The notes: generated by a model from the letters alone, not told the origin. Positions 25,900 to 35,729 are shown, counted from the first letter of the stretch. The stretch: DNA of 64,000 nt from CATOSP01 sp965205385 (GCA_965205385.1 CBDBGS010000005.1:124001-188000); one strand, 5' to 3'. Numbers and translations: made by a program.

Positions 25900-26658
25900 T
25901 CAGGGTTCCGGACGCTGTTCCCGGAGGCGGCGCAACTGCTCCCGTAAGTCTGACGCCTCCGCTTCAGCGGCCTCGGCGCGGGTTGCTGACTCACGCAGGT
26001 TCAGCAAATACAGCCCTGTTGCCGGATTGAAGAAGCGCAGGCGGCCCGGTTCCCAGCATAGGTCCAGACCAAGCGCCGGGCTGTGTCCCCACACCAGTCC
26101 GTTGTCTTCCTGGTGCATTCCATGCCGGTGGTACTCCCCGTCAACCAGCGTCTCCTCCACCAGAGGCTCTCCATAGAATTGGCCGCCGGTGGGATCGAAA
26201 CGCCAATACTCACTGATGCCCAATCGTGCGTAAAGATCGCGCTTGGGGCCAAGGTCGTTGCGGTGTGTGCTGACGGAGGCGATTTCCAACGCGAAGTCCG
26301 GGGCCTGGCCCACCTCGCGCATGAAGTAACCGTTGCGCCTGCGAATTGCCTCGGCGTTGACGCCGAAGGCGACGTAACTGTCGGGCGAGACATGACGTGG
26401 CTGATCTATCCCGTCAACGACTTCCTCATAATAGATTGGGGAGTTGCCGTGGACCAGCGTCATGGGATGCCTGGAGAAATGCCGACTCAGGAGTACGAGG
26501 ATGTCGGCGAAATAATCGACCTGAAACATAGCGTCCGGAAGAGGCTCGTCGATGTCGGGTGCGGCGTCGGGGCCGGGGAATACAATCATGGGAGGGCGAT
26601 CTGCTAGCCCCATTGCCTCCACTTCGGTGCGGCGGTGCCGCCGTTTCTCGGTGGTCAT
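25900..26658 (-). CDS. Uma2-family endonuclease
   Basis: 252 residues from the ATG at 26658; the frame also opens further upstream. The PD-(D/E)XK core is visible: APDFALEIASVSTHRNDLG and the following KRDLYARLGISEYWRFDP, so D, E and K are in place near residues 115-145. The C-terminus is a charged helix (RAEAAEAEASDLREQLRRL). Uma2 (DUF820) genes are abundant in cyanobacteria and Chloroflexota and have no settled role. It stands alone, converging with the MFS gene. Confidence 0.85.
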   Translation of the reverse strand: MTTEKRRHRRTEVEAMGLADRPPMIVFPGPDAAPDIDEPLPDAMFQVDYFADILVLLSRHFSRHPMTLVHGNSPIYYEEVVDGIDQPRHVSPDSYVAFGVNAEAIRRRNGYFMREVGQAPDFALEIASVSTHRNDLGPKRDLYARLGISEYWRFDPTGGQFYGEPLVEETLVDGEYHRHGMHQEDNGLVWGHSPALGLDLCWEPGRLRFFNPATGLYLLNLRESATRAEAAEAEASDLREQLRRLREQRPEP

Positions 26659-26907
26659 TGCGTGCCTGCCGGTGTTTCGAATGAATCCATGATAGCACAC
26701 CGGCGGAGCAGCGAAGCTAAAAGGGAGGGCGGTTCCGTCAGGGGCCGCCCCGGAATCTCGAAGATAGGGGAAATGAGGAAGAAAGGCGGCCCCCGAGTCG
26801 ATGCCGCCTTGTAGTATGAGGGAGTTGGAGTGGGGAGTAGAGTCGCTTATGAGTCCGGCCAGCCGTCAGCGTCTTTACCTGCGGCCAATGCGGCCTTGAC
26901 GCCATCT

Positions 26908-27027
26908 GCCGCGGCGGCGGGCCTGTCCCTATTCGACGACTTCCTAAGGGTGGCGGCTGGGACGGCGGCGCTGGGGATTGTACCGGCCTTGGCGATGGGC
27001 GCTAGACGTACTGCGCCGGAAGCCTGA
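26908..27027 (+). pseudogene. Duplicated 3' end of the MFS transporter gene
   Basis: The sequence from 26908 to the TGA at 27025 encodes AAAGLSLFDDFLRVAAGTA and then ALGIVPALAM, almost the same as the C-terminus of the MFS gene (AAAGLSLFHDFLSVAAGTA, FGIVPALAM). DNA identity is high over gcgggcctgtccctattc and cgacttccta. No transporter body precedes it. It is thus a fragment left by a duplication or deletion on the far side of the Uma2 gene. Confidence 0.7.
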
Positions 27028-27179
27028 TGGGTGTTGACGCCGCTACGTTTGGTGTATTAGTCTAGGCGGACTGGCATTGGCCGGGCGGCTTCGCGCGCGT
27101 GAAATCCTCACTACATGGAGCCAAGACGGGGCTGAGTCGGTGCTCAGGAATTCTAGTCTATAGGACCGGAGGGTAAGAC

Positions 27180-28427
27180 GTGGCAATCACCAATAAGCTG
27201 ATGAAGCTAGGGGTTCTCCTGTGCGTCTCAGTAGCTTTATTCGCGATTCTAGGGGCATGTGGTACTACGACTGAGACGGTTGAGGTAATCAAAGAAGTCC
27301 CAGTCGAGAAGATCGTAACCAAGGAGGTGATCAAAGAGGTACCCATAGAGAAGATCGTAACCAAGGAGGTGATCAAAGAGGTACCCATAGAGAAGATCGT
27401 AACCAAGGAGGTGATCAAAGAGGTACCCATAGAGAAGATCGTAACCAAGGAAGTCGAGAAAATTGTCGAGAAGATCGTCGAAGTCGTTCCCGAGCGGGAA
27501 AAGCGGGAACTGGTGTTCGGCGGTCTCAACTGGGACAGCGCGCTGGTGCAAAACGGAGTAGCCCGCTACATCATCGAGAAGGGATATGGCTATCCAACCT
27601 CACAAATTGAGGGCGCAACCGTTCCCCTGTTCCAGGGCTTGAGGAAAGGCGACATCGACATCACGATGGAAATCTGGCTACCGAACCAGAACGTCGTATG
27701 GAACGAGGCCGTCAAAGCCGGTGAGGTAATCCCGGTTGGGAAGAGCCTCGATGACAACTGGCAGAGCACATTCGTGATCCCTGGTTATGTGGCTGACGCC
27801 AACCCCGGACTTGTGAACGTTCAGGACCTGAAGAAAGACGACTTCAAGTCTCTATTCGCACAGCCTGACAGTGGCGGGAAAGCGGTGTTGATCGGCTGTA
27901 TAGCCCAATGGTCTTGCCGAGGAGTGAATGAGGGGCAGATGGACGCTTACGGTCTGCGCGACCATGTGGAGCTCAGAGACCCGGGCACCAGTGGAGCGTT
28001 GGCCGCTGCTATCGAAGGTGCGTACAAGCGGGAGGAGCCGATCCTGTTCTACTATTGGGGTCCGACCAAATTGGCTCACGAGCTGGACATGCGGTTGCTA
28101 GAACAGCCCGACCCTTCTACGTGCCCAGACAACGACCCGGTGCATGGATGCGAATTCCCGGCGGCCGAGATCATGATCGCCATGAACACCGCCTTGGTCA
28201 ACGAAGCGCCGGAGTTGATTACCTTCTTCCGCAACTGGGACTGGAATGCCGGCAACCAGCTTGCCGCCGATGGCTGGTACGGCGACAACAAAGACAACTT
28301 CGATACTGCTGAGGAAGCCTATTCGGCAACGGGCGTGTGGTATCTGAAGAACAATGACGGCTGGAAGGGCTGGGTACCTGCGGATGTCCTGGCCAATGTC
28401 GAAGCCGCACTGGCTTCCGAGGGCTAA
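27180..28427 (+). CDS. Glycine betaine/proline-type ABC transporter substrate-binding lipoprotein
   Basis: 415 residues from a GTG at 27180 with GGAGGG six bases upstream. Signal peptide and lipobox: SVALFAILGAC. Residues about 32-105 are a charged stalk of 14-residue repeats (KEVIKEVPIEKIVT). Residues about 115-410 are an OpuAC-like binding domain (FQGLRKGDIDITMEIWLPNQ; the Trp residues in WQSTF and FYYWGP could form the aromatic betaine cage). It should bind a quaternary amine or similar solute and pass it to the permease and ATPase encoded convergently at 28610-30929. Confidence 0.88.
   Translation: MAITNKLMKLGVLLCVSVALFAILGACGTTTETVEVIKEVPVEKIVTKEVIKEVPIEKIVTKEVIKEVPIEKIVTKEVIKEVPIEKIVTKEVEKIVEKIVEVVPEREKRELVFGGLNWDSALVQNGVARYIIEKGYGYPTSQIEGATVPLFQGLRKGDIDITMEIWLPNQNVVWNEAVKAGEVIPVGKSLDDNWQSTFVIPGYVADANPGLVNVQDLKKDDFKSLFAQPDSGGKAVLIGCIAQWSCRGVNEGQMDAYGLRDHVELRDPGTSGALAAAIEGAYKREEPILFYYWGPTKLAHELDMRLLEQPDPSTCPDNDPVHGCEFPAAEIMIAMNTALVNEAPELITFFRNWDWNAGNQLAADGWYGDNKDNFDTAEEAYSATGVWYLKNNDGWKGWVPADVLANVEAALASEG
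27279..27446 (+). repeat. 42-bp coding tandem repeats in the binding-protein stalk
   Basis: Three identical 42-base units (27321-27362, 27363-27404, 27405-27446) follow one degenerate unit (27279-27320). Each encodes KEVIKEVPIEKIVT. Perfect identity shows recent expansion, so stalk length probably varies between strains. Confidence 0.9.
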
Positions 28428-28460
28428 CCCCCCTTCATCCCCGTCGATCCAGGGCACAAA

Positions 28461-28496
28461 AGAGGGCCGCGATCATTGTCGCGGCCCTCTTCTTTT
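28461..28496. terminator. Bidirectional rho-independent terminator
   Basis: A perfect 12-bp stem AGAGGGCCGCGA/TCGCGGCCCTCT with loop TCATTG. TCTTTT follows on the plus strand and an A-run precedes it (cacaaa), giving a T-tract on the minus strand as well. It lies between the convergent binding-protein and permease genes. Confidence 0.85.
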
Positions 28497-28609
28497 GGTA
28501 AGACCCCGGGTAACCTCACGCGCTATCTGGGATGAGCCGGGTAAATCCGCACGGTCATGATGACACGCTGGCGAAGGCAACGCCGCTTAATGACAAGCCC
28601 CGGCGCCGG

Positions 28610-29617
28610 CTAATCGCGGCGAGAGAGAATGTATCCCTGCGAGATGCGGTCGATGATGATCGCCATGACGACGATCCCAGCTCCCGCGACGAAAGCCTTC
28701 CCTTCTTCGAGCTGGCCCATGGAGCGTAGGACCTCGATCCCCAGTCCACCGGCTCCGACCATTGCCGCTATGGTTGCCATAGCTAGGGCCATCATAACGG
28801 TTTGATTGATTCCAGCCATGATGGTTGGGATGGCCATCGGCACTTGGACCTTCACGAGCAACTGGAGGGGGCTTGACCCGAATGACCGCCCCGCCTCCAC
28901 GACAGATGGGTCAACTTGACGAATACCCAGGTTGGTCAAGCGAATGCATGGCGGGATGGCGTAGAGTACTGTCGCCAATATGGCCGCCACGTTTCCCAGC
29001 CCGAAGAGCATGATACCCGGCACGAGGTAAACGAAGCTGGGCATAGTCTGCATCGCGTCCAACACCGGGCGCAGCAAAGCGTCTACGGTGTTGTTACGTG
29101 CCGAGAGTATGCCCACGGGGATGCCAATCCCCACCGCGATGGTAACCGCCACCAGCATGATGGCCACGGTTACCATGGCGGGTTCCCAGAGATTTACGAG
29201 GCCGATGGCGATCATACCCGCTGCTGAGGCGAGGCCGATACGTAACGACGCGATTCGCCATCCGACCAGGAATACGAAGGAGACGGTCACAGGCCAAGGG
29301 ACCCAGATAAGAAAATCCCGAAGTTTGCCGAGGATAATCTTGAGGTTGTCGCTGATCCCATCGAACAACCAGCCCATGTTGACGATCACCCAGTCGATAG
29401 TCGAGTCAATCGCTCTGGTGATTTCGGGACCAATGTTGATCGGATAGTCGAGGAAGGACTCGATCTGTGAGGCGTGTATGAGCAACGAAACGATTGCCGC
29501 GGCAGCGAGAAGCGACGCGGCGATGGTGAATCTGCGGGCCCTCTTGGAGCCCTCACGTTGGGACTCCTCGCCGTTCTGTGTGAATAGACCGGTAAGCTTC
29601 CGGAAATCGACCGCCAT
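28610..29617 (-). CDS. Glycine betaine/proline-type ABC transporter permease
   Basis: 335 residues. About six membrane helices follow a short cytoplasmic N-terminus. The EAA loop region is seen as SVVEAGRSFGSSPLQLLVKVQVPMAIP (about residue 240; family EAAxxxG-x9-IxLP), which contacts the ATPase. It resembles ProW/OpuAB. It follows the ATPase gene by 67 bases on the same strand. Confidence 0.88.
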   Translation of the reverse strand: MAVDFRKLTGLFTQNGEESQREGSKRARRFTIAASLLAAAAIVSLLIHASQIESFLDYPINIGPEITRAIDSTIDWVIVNMGWLFDGISDNLKIILGKLRDFLIWVPWPVTVSFVFLVGWRIASLRIGLASAAGMIAIGLVNLWEPAMVTVAIMLVAVTIAVGIGIPVGILSARNNTVDALLRPVLDAMQTMPSFVYLVPGIMLFGLGNVAAILATVLYAIPPCIRLTNLGIRQVDPSVVEAGRSFGSSPLQLLVKVQVPMAIPTIMAGINQTVMMALAMATIAAMVGAGGLGIEVLRSMGQLEEGKAFVAGAGIVVMAIIIDRISQGYILSRRD

Positions 29618-29684
29618 TGCATCCTTCCGACGTTCTAGTGAGTTTGCAGCTCGGGGGTGGCAGTTCCGGAGGACTGCCTACTGA

Positions 29685-30929
29685 CTAGGCTGTTGAGACA
29701 ACCAGTTTCAATAAGTCCTTCTGTGTTGCGACGCCAATGAAGGTATTGCTCTCGTCCACTATCGGCAAGGGTATGTCGTCATCGGACAACATGGGCAGGG
29801 CCTTGTCCAGAGTCGTGTCGGGGTGTACGAAACTAATCTCCGGGTCCAGGCAGTCGTCCAGAGTCGTGTTTCCCTGTGCGATCATCCGGTCCAGGACTTT
29901 CCGGTTGACGATACCCATGTAACCAGTAGCGGAGCCGATGCTGACCGCGTAGTCGCACTGAGCCTGGTCCATCATGGCGATTAACCCTTCGATGGACTCG
30001 TCATCGGCACAAACAACCTCGGGGTCTGTGACTATACTGGAAACCTTGACCACGCGGGTCTTGGGAATGCCCTGGGTGAAGTCTCTGACGAAATCGTCCA
30101 CCGGGTTGGTGATAATGTCTATCGGGGTGCCTAGCTGGATTATCTCACCGTCTCTCATTATCGCGATGCGGTCGCCGACGGTGATGGCTTCATCGAGGTC
30201 GTGAGTGATGAATACGATGGTCTTGTGGATTTCCTCCTGCAGGGCGGACAGCTCATCTCGCATTTGGCGCCGAATTAGTGGGTCCAAACCGCTGAAAGGC
30301 TCGTCCATCAGGAGTATCGAGGGGTCAACCGCCAAGGCCCGGGCGAGTCCGACCCTTTGTTGCATACCACCGCTTAGTTCTCTTTGGTTGGCATACTCCC
30401 ATCCGGTCAGGCCCACTTTTTCCAACATTTCCTGAGCGACCGCATACCTATCCTGTTTTCCGACCCCTTTGACCTCCAAGCCGTAAGCCGCGTTGTCCAG
30501 TACGTTCTTATGGGGCAAAAGGCCGAAATTCTGGAATACCATCGCGATCTTTGAACGCCTGAATTCGCGCAACTGCCTGGAATCGAAGGCAGTTACCTCT
30601 TCCCCGTCCACGCTTATCGAGCCGGAGGTAGGTTCCACGAGGCGTATCAGACAGCGCACTAACGTTGATTTGCCGCTCCCGGAGAGTCCCATAACCACGA
30701 AGGTCTCTCCCGGAGACACTTCAAAGCTAACGTCTCTTAGGGCGACTACAAGGTCCAATTCCTGCTGGATTTCAGTACGGGACTTCTCGCCAAGTTCTTC
30801 CGACAACGCTATTTCGGGGTTCTTGCCGAAAACCTTCCAAAGGGAATTGACGGAGATGCTGCTGTCACCGTGCGGTTCCGGGTCATGGGGATGTTCACCG
30901 TTGTGAGTCGTAACGTTGTCAGAGGTCAT
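29685..30929 (-). CDS. Glycine betaine/proline-type ABC transporter ATP-binding protein with CBS domains
   Basis: 414 residues. A 30-residue polar extension precedes the ABC domain. Walker A is GLSGSGKST (81-89), the signature LSGGMQQRVGLARAL, and Walker B ILLMDEPFSGLDPL. The C-terminal ~120 residues are two CBS motifs, which in OpuA-type importers sense ionic strength or nucleotides and gate transport. This matches ProV/OpuAA. A palindrome sits about 60 bases upstream. Confidence 0.9.
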   Translation of the reverse strand: MTSDNVTTHNGEHPHDPEPHGDSSISVNSLWKVFGKNPEIALSEELGEKSRTEIQQELDLVVALRDVSFEVSPGETFVVMGLSGSGKSTLVRCLIRLVEPTSGSISVDGEEVTAFDSRQLREFRRSKIAMVFQNFGLLPHKNVLDNAAYGLEVKGVGKQDRYAVAQEMLEKVGLTGWEYANQRELSGGMQQRVGLARALAVDPSILLMDEPFSGLDPLIRRQMRDELSALQEEIHKTIVFITHDLDEAITVGDRIAIMRDGEIIQLGTPIDIITNPVDDFVRDFTQGIPKTRVVKVSSIVTDPEVVCADDESIEGLIAMMDQAQCDYAVSIGSATGYMGIVNRKVLDRMIAQGNTTLDDCLDPEISFVHPDTTLDKALPMLSDDDIPLPIVDESNTFIGVATQKDLLKLVVSTA

Positions 30930-30988
30930 TCTTGGACTCCAATCATCGATCAGACACGACCACCCCGCCCCCGTCGAAAACCTAGCGT

Positions 30989-31000
30989 TAACCTAGGTTA
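30989..31000. promoter_or_regulatory. Perfect palindrome TAACCTAGGTTA upstream of the transporter operon
   Basis: A 12-base perfect palindrome about 60 bases upstream of the ATPase start, flanked by cctagcg and AT-rich gaaatttgatttt. Position and symmetry suit a repressor site, but no regulator gene is adjacent. Confidence 0.4.
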
Positions 31001-31033
31001 GAAATTTGATTTTCTGGGTTCAGACTATGTTCC

Positions 31034-31846
31034 TCAGTTGGTTTTGTCAAACGCCTCGTTTAGCCGCTGTATCTGGCCGGGTGAAAGCCGCCAGCCGGAT
31101 GCGGCGCAGTTCTCCTCGGTGCGGGTTATGCTGTTGGTCTTGGGGATCGTGATGACGGACGGGTGGGACGTCACCCAGTTCAGCGCGACCTGAGCCGGAG
31201 TCTTGTCCACCTCAGCGCCCACCTGTTCTAGGGCTCGGAACCGGCGGTCGGGGCGCAAGCGGGATTTGACGGCGAGGGAACCGTCGGCCAACGGGGTGTA
31301 GGCGATAATGGCGACGTTGTTGTCCTGGCAATACGGGAGCAGCTGCGCCTCGATTCGCCTGGCCTTGAGGCTGTACAGGACTTGGTTGGATACGATGGGG
31401 TAGCGGGCCATCGAGGCCTGGGCTTCTTTGAGTTGGGGCAAGGAAAAGTTGCTGACCCCGATGTAACGGACCACTCCACGGTCCAACAATTCTTCCATGG
31501 CCCGCATTGTCTCCGCGATGGGCACCCGGTTGTTGGGCCAATGGACCTGGTAAAGGTCGATCTGGTCCACTGTGAGCTTGCGCAGGCTCTCTTCAGCGGC
31601 TTTCAACACCTGGTCGTACCGGAGATGGCTGCCCAGGACTTTGGTGGCTAAGAACACCTGGTCCCGCACGGGAGCGATGGCCTGGCCGACCTCCACCTCG
31701 TTCCGGTACATCTCCGCTGTGTCGACCAGGTTCGCCCCCAGCGCGATTCCCCGGCGCAGGGGTCCGTCTCCGCCCGTGTACTTCCAGGTCCCGAGCCCGA
31801 TTTCCGGGACCATGACGCCGGTGGCTCCTAGCTGTTTAAGTTCCAA
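31034..31846 (-). CDS. Aldo/keto reductase
   Basis: 270 residues with an AKR (beta/alpha)8 barrel. The catalytic tetrad is visible: Asp and Tyr in LVDTAEMYRNE (about 45), Lys in FLATKVLG (about 69) and His in YQVHWPNN (about 100). The NADPH-site motif near the C-terminus reads ITIPKTNSITRTEEN. It reduces a carbonyl substrate that cannot be inferred. It ends the minus-strand block before the broken metallopeptidase gene. Confidence 0.9.
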   Translation of the reverse strand: MELKQLGATGVMVPEIGLGTWKYTGGDGPLRRGIALGANLVDTAEMYRNEVEVGQAIAPVRDQVFLATKVLGSHLRYDQVLKAAEESLRKLTVDQIDLYQVHWPNNRVPIAETMRAMEELLDRGVVRYIGVSNFSLPQLKEAQASMARYPIVSNQVLYSLKARRIEAQLLPYCQDNNVAIIAYTPLADGSLAVKSRLRPDRRFRALEQVGAEVDKTPAQVALNWVTSHPSVITIPKTNSITRTEENCAASGWRLSPGQIQRLNEAFDKTN

Positions 31847-31870
31847 GGTCAGAGAAGCTCCTTGTAAGCG

Positions 31871-32740
31871 TTATGGGGTAACCTGATACTCTACTTCGGC
31901 AATCTTCCGCCCCTCATGGTAGATGTAGACCCAGTAGCGGCCGGGAGCCCATTTGCGGTCCTGTCCGGGGCCTATAGCGAACCGGTTCCAAGATGAGGTC
32001 CATCCGCTCTGGAAAGCAGTCGTTCTATTCTGGATGTTGTAGGCAAATCCGTCCTCAAAATACTCCACCACCATAAATGGGAATTCCTGCTCGTCCGGGA
32101 TTCTGGGATAGGAGAAATGCAAGGTCAGATGGACCTGACCCTGCACTTCGTTGGCGGAGAAACTGTCTGTTTGGGATTCCTCGCGGCGGTCTTTATCCAA
32201 TGAGATATAGGCTGGCGTAAGGGTTCCCTGGGTGCCGTTTTGCAGGCTGGGATCAACCGGTCCGGTGTCCAGGCGCGAAGTGTCGTGCGGTTCGCTCCCT
32301 TCATACCAGCGGTCTATCACCTTGTCCACGATTGCTCCGGCATCCGCCGTAACAACGCTTTTAAACGCGGCTTCCACATGACAGATGACCAGCTCGACGC
32401 CTTCGCAATCGTCCTTGGGGTCATCGGCGAGCGATAGCAGGTACAGGTTGCCGAACCCCTGCCTGAAGGCGTTCTCACCCAGACTGCGATAAAGGTCGTG
32501 AAACAGCCGCTCTCCCAACGCGTAAGAGCACGAGAACTCCGAAGTTCCTCTTTCGGGGTCCAGACTCTCCCATTTGGCGATGTTGTCGGCATAGGCGCAA
32601 GGCGCTCTTTCTAGAGCAACCGGCAGTCCCGTGGCAGCGGTGCTGGCCATGGGCTCAATAAAAGTAGCAGCGCCCTCCGACAGCCACGCTGGCATGTCAT
32701 GCCAATAGTAGTGGCTTGTTTCGTGGATTAGATGACGGAC
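31871..32740 (-). pseudogene. C-terminal part of a broken lipoprotein metallopeptidase
   Basis: This frame encodes the peptidase domain and is open upstream only to about 32740. The motif VRHLIHETSHYYWHDMPAWL contains HExxH, followed by LSEGAATF, the Glu ligand of the MA clan. These match YHELGHYYF and WLSESGSDF in the intact paralogue at 43884-46853. The rest (to 31871) is a beta-rich C-terminal domain (YWVYIYHEGRKIAEVEYQV) absent from the paralogue. The upstream frame ends at a TAA at 32728-32730, one base out of register, so a one-base deletion near 32735-32745 separates the two parts. Confidence 0.75.
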
Positions 32741-34487
32741 TCCACGGCATAACTATCCTCATCTACTTTCGGGCGGCTCGCGATGTGGGTCCCAAAGTTG
32801 GCCCCAAGGGCGGAACCGCGCATGGCGTCTGCGAACAAATAGATTACGTGCCGTTTAGGGAATGGCAGGCCCATAAATCCTTCGACATCGCGGACGACTC
32901 TGTCCAAAAGGTCCATAGTGCGCTCCGCCCCCGGACGAGTGCGTATGATAGTTATCTGCACCCTTTGGGACAATGGCAGGTCGATGATTCGCTCCTCCAA
33001 GGTGACCTGCGCCGGATCCAGCAATTTATCGACCAAGTCTGGATTATATTCGCTCACACGGCTCAACGTGGCGACGATCTTGGCCTCTTCATTGGTGATG
33101 CCGTCACTAATGGCAGGGTGTGCCATGACTCGTTGAAAATGGTTGGTAACTCTCTCACTGCTGTCCTTGTGATCGAAATTGACTAACCTGTCCAGTGCCT
33201 TGATGGCCAAGGCATCAGCGGGTTCGAATGTTTTCAAGAATGGCATACTAATGATAGACAGGACATCGGCTTCTGATTTCAGAGCGATGTGTCCGAGCTC
33301 GTCAACCAGCCTGGCCTCCTCTTCGTCGAGCCCGTCGTTGAACCAGGGCTGTTTGCTGAGGGTGGATAAACTGTCGGGGTTTATATCATGCAGTTTCGAC
33401 AAGGTCCAAACAGCTTCCCTGAGCCAATGCTGGATAGGTCCGTCCATTAGCCGCATGTGACTGACCTGTTGCGCGAGTTGAGGGTCCCGTCTCGTCAACC
33501 TCCTAAATTCGCGGACCATCGATCCCTCGTGATCTGTCAGTTGGTCGCTGAGCCAGGGCAGACTGAGCAGCGTTTCCGCCAGGGAGGGATGTTCGACGGT
33601 GATGCTCCGAAGAGCGTCAAGGGCCTTCCTTTCACTCTCGGTGAGGCCGTCGTTCAGCCAATCGAAATCCGCTATGAACTTCGCCCACGCTGGGTCCCGG
33701 ACAGCGAGCAGCGTTAGTGCCCGCACGGTAAGCCACTCGTCGTTGGTCACGTCATCGGCCAGCCACGAGAAGCCGATGACTCGTTTGGCCAAGTCAAGGT
33801 CTTCTCTTGCCAGGATGTCGAATAGCTGAAGAGCTCCACGGCCCTCTTGGGTGGGAGTTTGCTGCACCCAGGGCCGGGATGCGACGAGAGTGGCGAGGGA
33901 TGGGTCAGTCTCCATCAGTCCCGCCAGCGCCAACAATGCTTTCTCTTCGTCGACAGACGGTTGCCAGGTGTTCCAAGGCAGCCCTTCCCGTAGGTCCAAA
34001 AAGGGACCTTCCCGGGGGATAGGACTGTCGACAATGTCGAAATTCCCCGAGGCAATGAGTCGCCCCTCTATGAACAACTCGACCTTGTACAACCCGGTTA
34101 CCCATTGCAATGGTTGTCTATAACCTCTAGCCCAAGTCCTCGAGCTATTGGTCCAACCTGCCTCAATATGTGCATCGGTGGCCTTGCGGAGAATGGTCCC
34201 GTTGGGTCTGTAAAAGACATATTCGATCTCGTATTCGATTCTTTCCGGTTGTGGAGGGTATACGAGATGCACTTCCCAACCGACAGCCCGTGTTGTCAGG
34301 TGGCTGAAGGTCTGCTTGTATACTCTGGCATTTGACGGCAAGTCCTGACCAAATTCCTTTTCGTAGAACCGCAACCCGGTGACCGTGGCATTCAGCGACG
34401 GGACGTAAACGAGAGAGCCCGATTGTGACACCGGGGGCGGCGCTACTCTAGGCGCCGGCGTGGGCGTCAGTTTACGCGGAATGGGGC
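32728..34487 (-). pseudogene. Middle part of the broken lipoprotein metallopeptidase (helical repeats)
   Basis: About 580 residues in frame. It starts with a beta domain (PSLNATVTGLRFYEKEFG, GWEVHLVYPPQPERIEYEIE) and goes on with repeats of about 35 residues of the type DPxLAxxVxxxPWxxDGxTxxE. It aligns end to end with residues about 170-800 of the paralogue at 43884-46853. The right end joins the IS630-type element at 34490. Four Cs on the minus strand (34483-34486) leave the frame one base out of register with the N-terminal fragment once the IS is removed. Confidence 0.75.
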
Positions 34488-34489
34488 TA

Positions 34490-35729
34490 GTAGTCGATCA
34501 GTGTTGGATTGATGGGTAAAGGGACTTCAGCTTGATGCGCGCATCCTCGGAGGTAAAGCGCCAGTCCACTCGTATGCCGTCCCGGTTGCGCTGAGCCTGC
34601 CACGCTCCCACCTCTCGCCGCAGAGCCCTTTGATCGGGAATACGGCGGTCCAGGCATTGGCGGGCCATCACCCCGATTTCAATCTCGGCCATATCGAGCC
34701 AACTGCCATGCTTGGGAGTGTAGTGGACCTCCAACCGTTCGGCGATGCGCCGTGCTTCGGCAGGTTCAAATTCCTCATACAGCGAGGACCGGTGGTGGGT
34801 GTTCAAGTTGTCCATCACCAGCACAATACGGTCCTTGTGCGGGTAGTCCTCGTCCACCAGTTGCTTGACCACCCGGGCCCAATCGGCTTTGGTGCGCCGG
34901 TCCGTCACTTCCACCCGGCGCCACCCTTCCAGCGGAGCGAACAACATGAACAGGTTGCTCACCCCGTTGCGCTCGTATTCGTAATCGTAGGAGCCCGCCG
35001 CCCCAGGCTGGGCCGGACGCGGCCGGCGCGTCTCTTTCACCTGCTGTTTGCTGGTCTCGTCCAGGCAGACCAGAACTTCGTTGTCCGCATACTGGCGCTG
35101 ATAGACTTCCAGCACGTCTTCCATCGCACAGACGAACTCGGCGCTGCCTTGTGGAGGAATGCACCAGCACTCTTTCAGCCAAGGCTTGAGTTCGTTTTTT
35201 TGAGCGTCTGCCGCACCGTTTCGGGACTGATGCTCTCCACTATCTCGCATTCAACCAGCCGGTCCGCCAGCAATTTAAGCGTCCAACCGGCCCGGCCTTC
35301 CGGCGGTTCTCCGCAGGCCAGGGCAATCAGGTGGGCTTCCCCTTGACCGTCCAGCCGCTTCGGACGACGATTAAGCTGCCGCTTTCGTCCCAGCGCCGCC
35401 TCAATCCCCTCCTCCACGCAACGGCGGCGCACCCGCTCCACCGTCGCGCGGCCAATCTGGAGAACCCGGGCAATCTCTTCATCCTTCATGGCCCCCTCCG
35501 CATGGGCCTCATCACTCAGCAGCAGGATGCGCCCGTGGGTCTGCTGGTAAGCCGCCGCCCGGCCACGGGACACCAATGTCTTCAGTTCCTGCCGCTCCTC
35601 CGCACTCAGCTTGACCCGGTATCTCTTCATCGGCCTCCCCTCCTCCCACGCCCCAATCCTCTTCGCCCTATGCTTGTATGCTTGGTAGAATACACTTGCT
35701 CAGTACTCAATCCAAAAATGTTGGACTAC
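34490..35729 (-). mobile_element. IS630-family insertion sequence
   Basis: 1240 bases flanked by TA at 34488-34489 and 35730-35731; joining the flanks restores C-TA-G, the typical IS630 target. The ends are inverted repeats of about 26 bases: GTAGTCGATCAGTGTTGGAT at the left against GTAGTCCAACATTTTTGGAT at the right (reverse complement). One transposase is encoded in two overlapping frames. The element splits a lipoprotein metallopeptidase gene into N-terminal and middle fragments. Confidence 0.9.
34498..35630 (-). CDS. IS630-family transposase, two frames joined by -1 frameshift
   Basis: Frame 1 (35630 to 35175) encodes 151 residues with helix-turn-helix domains (EEIARVLQIGRATVERVRRR). Frame 2 (open from 35250, ends 34498) encodes the DDE catalytic domain: VCLDETSKQQ, VLVMDNLNTHH and HGSWLDMAEIEIG. 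The frames overlap at A AAA AAA C (35201-35195 minus strand), a standard slippery heptamer. A -1 slip there gives QTLKKNELKPWLKE, a smooth full-length protein of about 377 residues. All three acidic residues are intact, so the element may be active. Confidence 0.88.

Noticed and set aside
27279..27446. CRISPR-like array of 42-base repeats
   Set aside because: The units are directly adjacent without spacers and lie in frame in a lipoprotein gene; they encode a repeat stalk.
27158..27529. Minus-strand ORF with repeated SLVTIFSMGT units
   Set aside because: Antisense shadow of the 42-bp coding repeats in the binding-protein gene.
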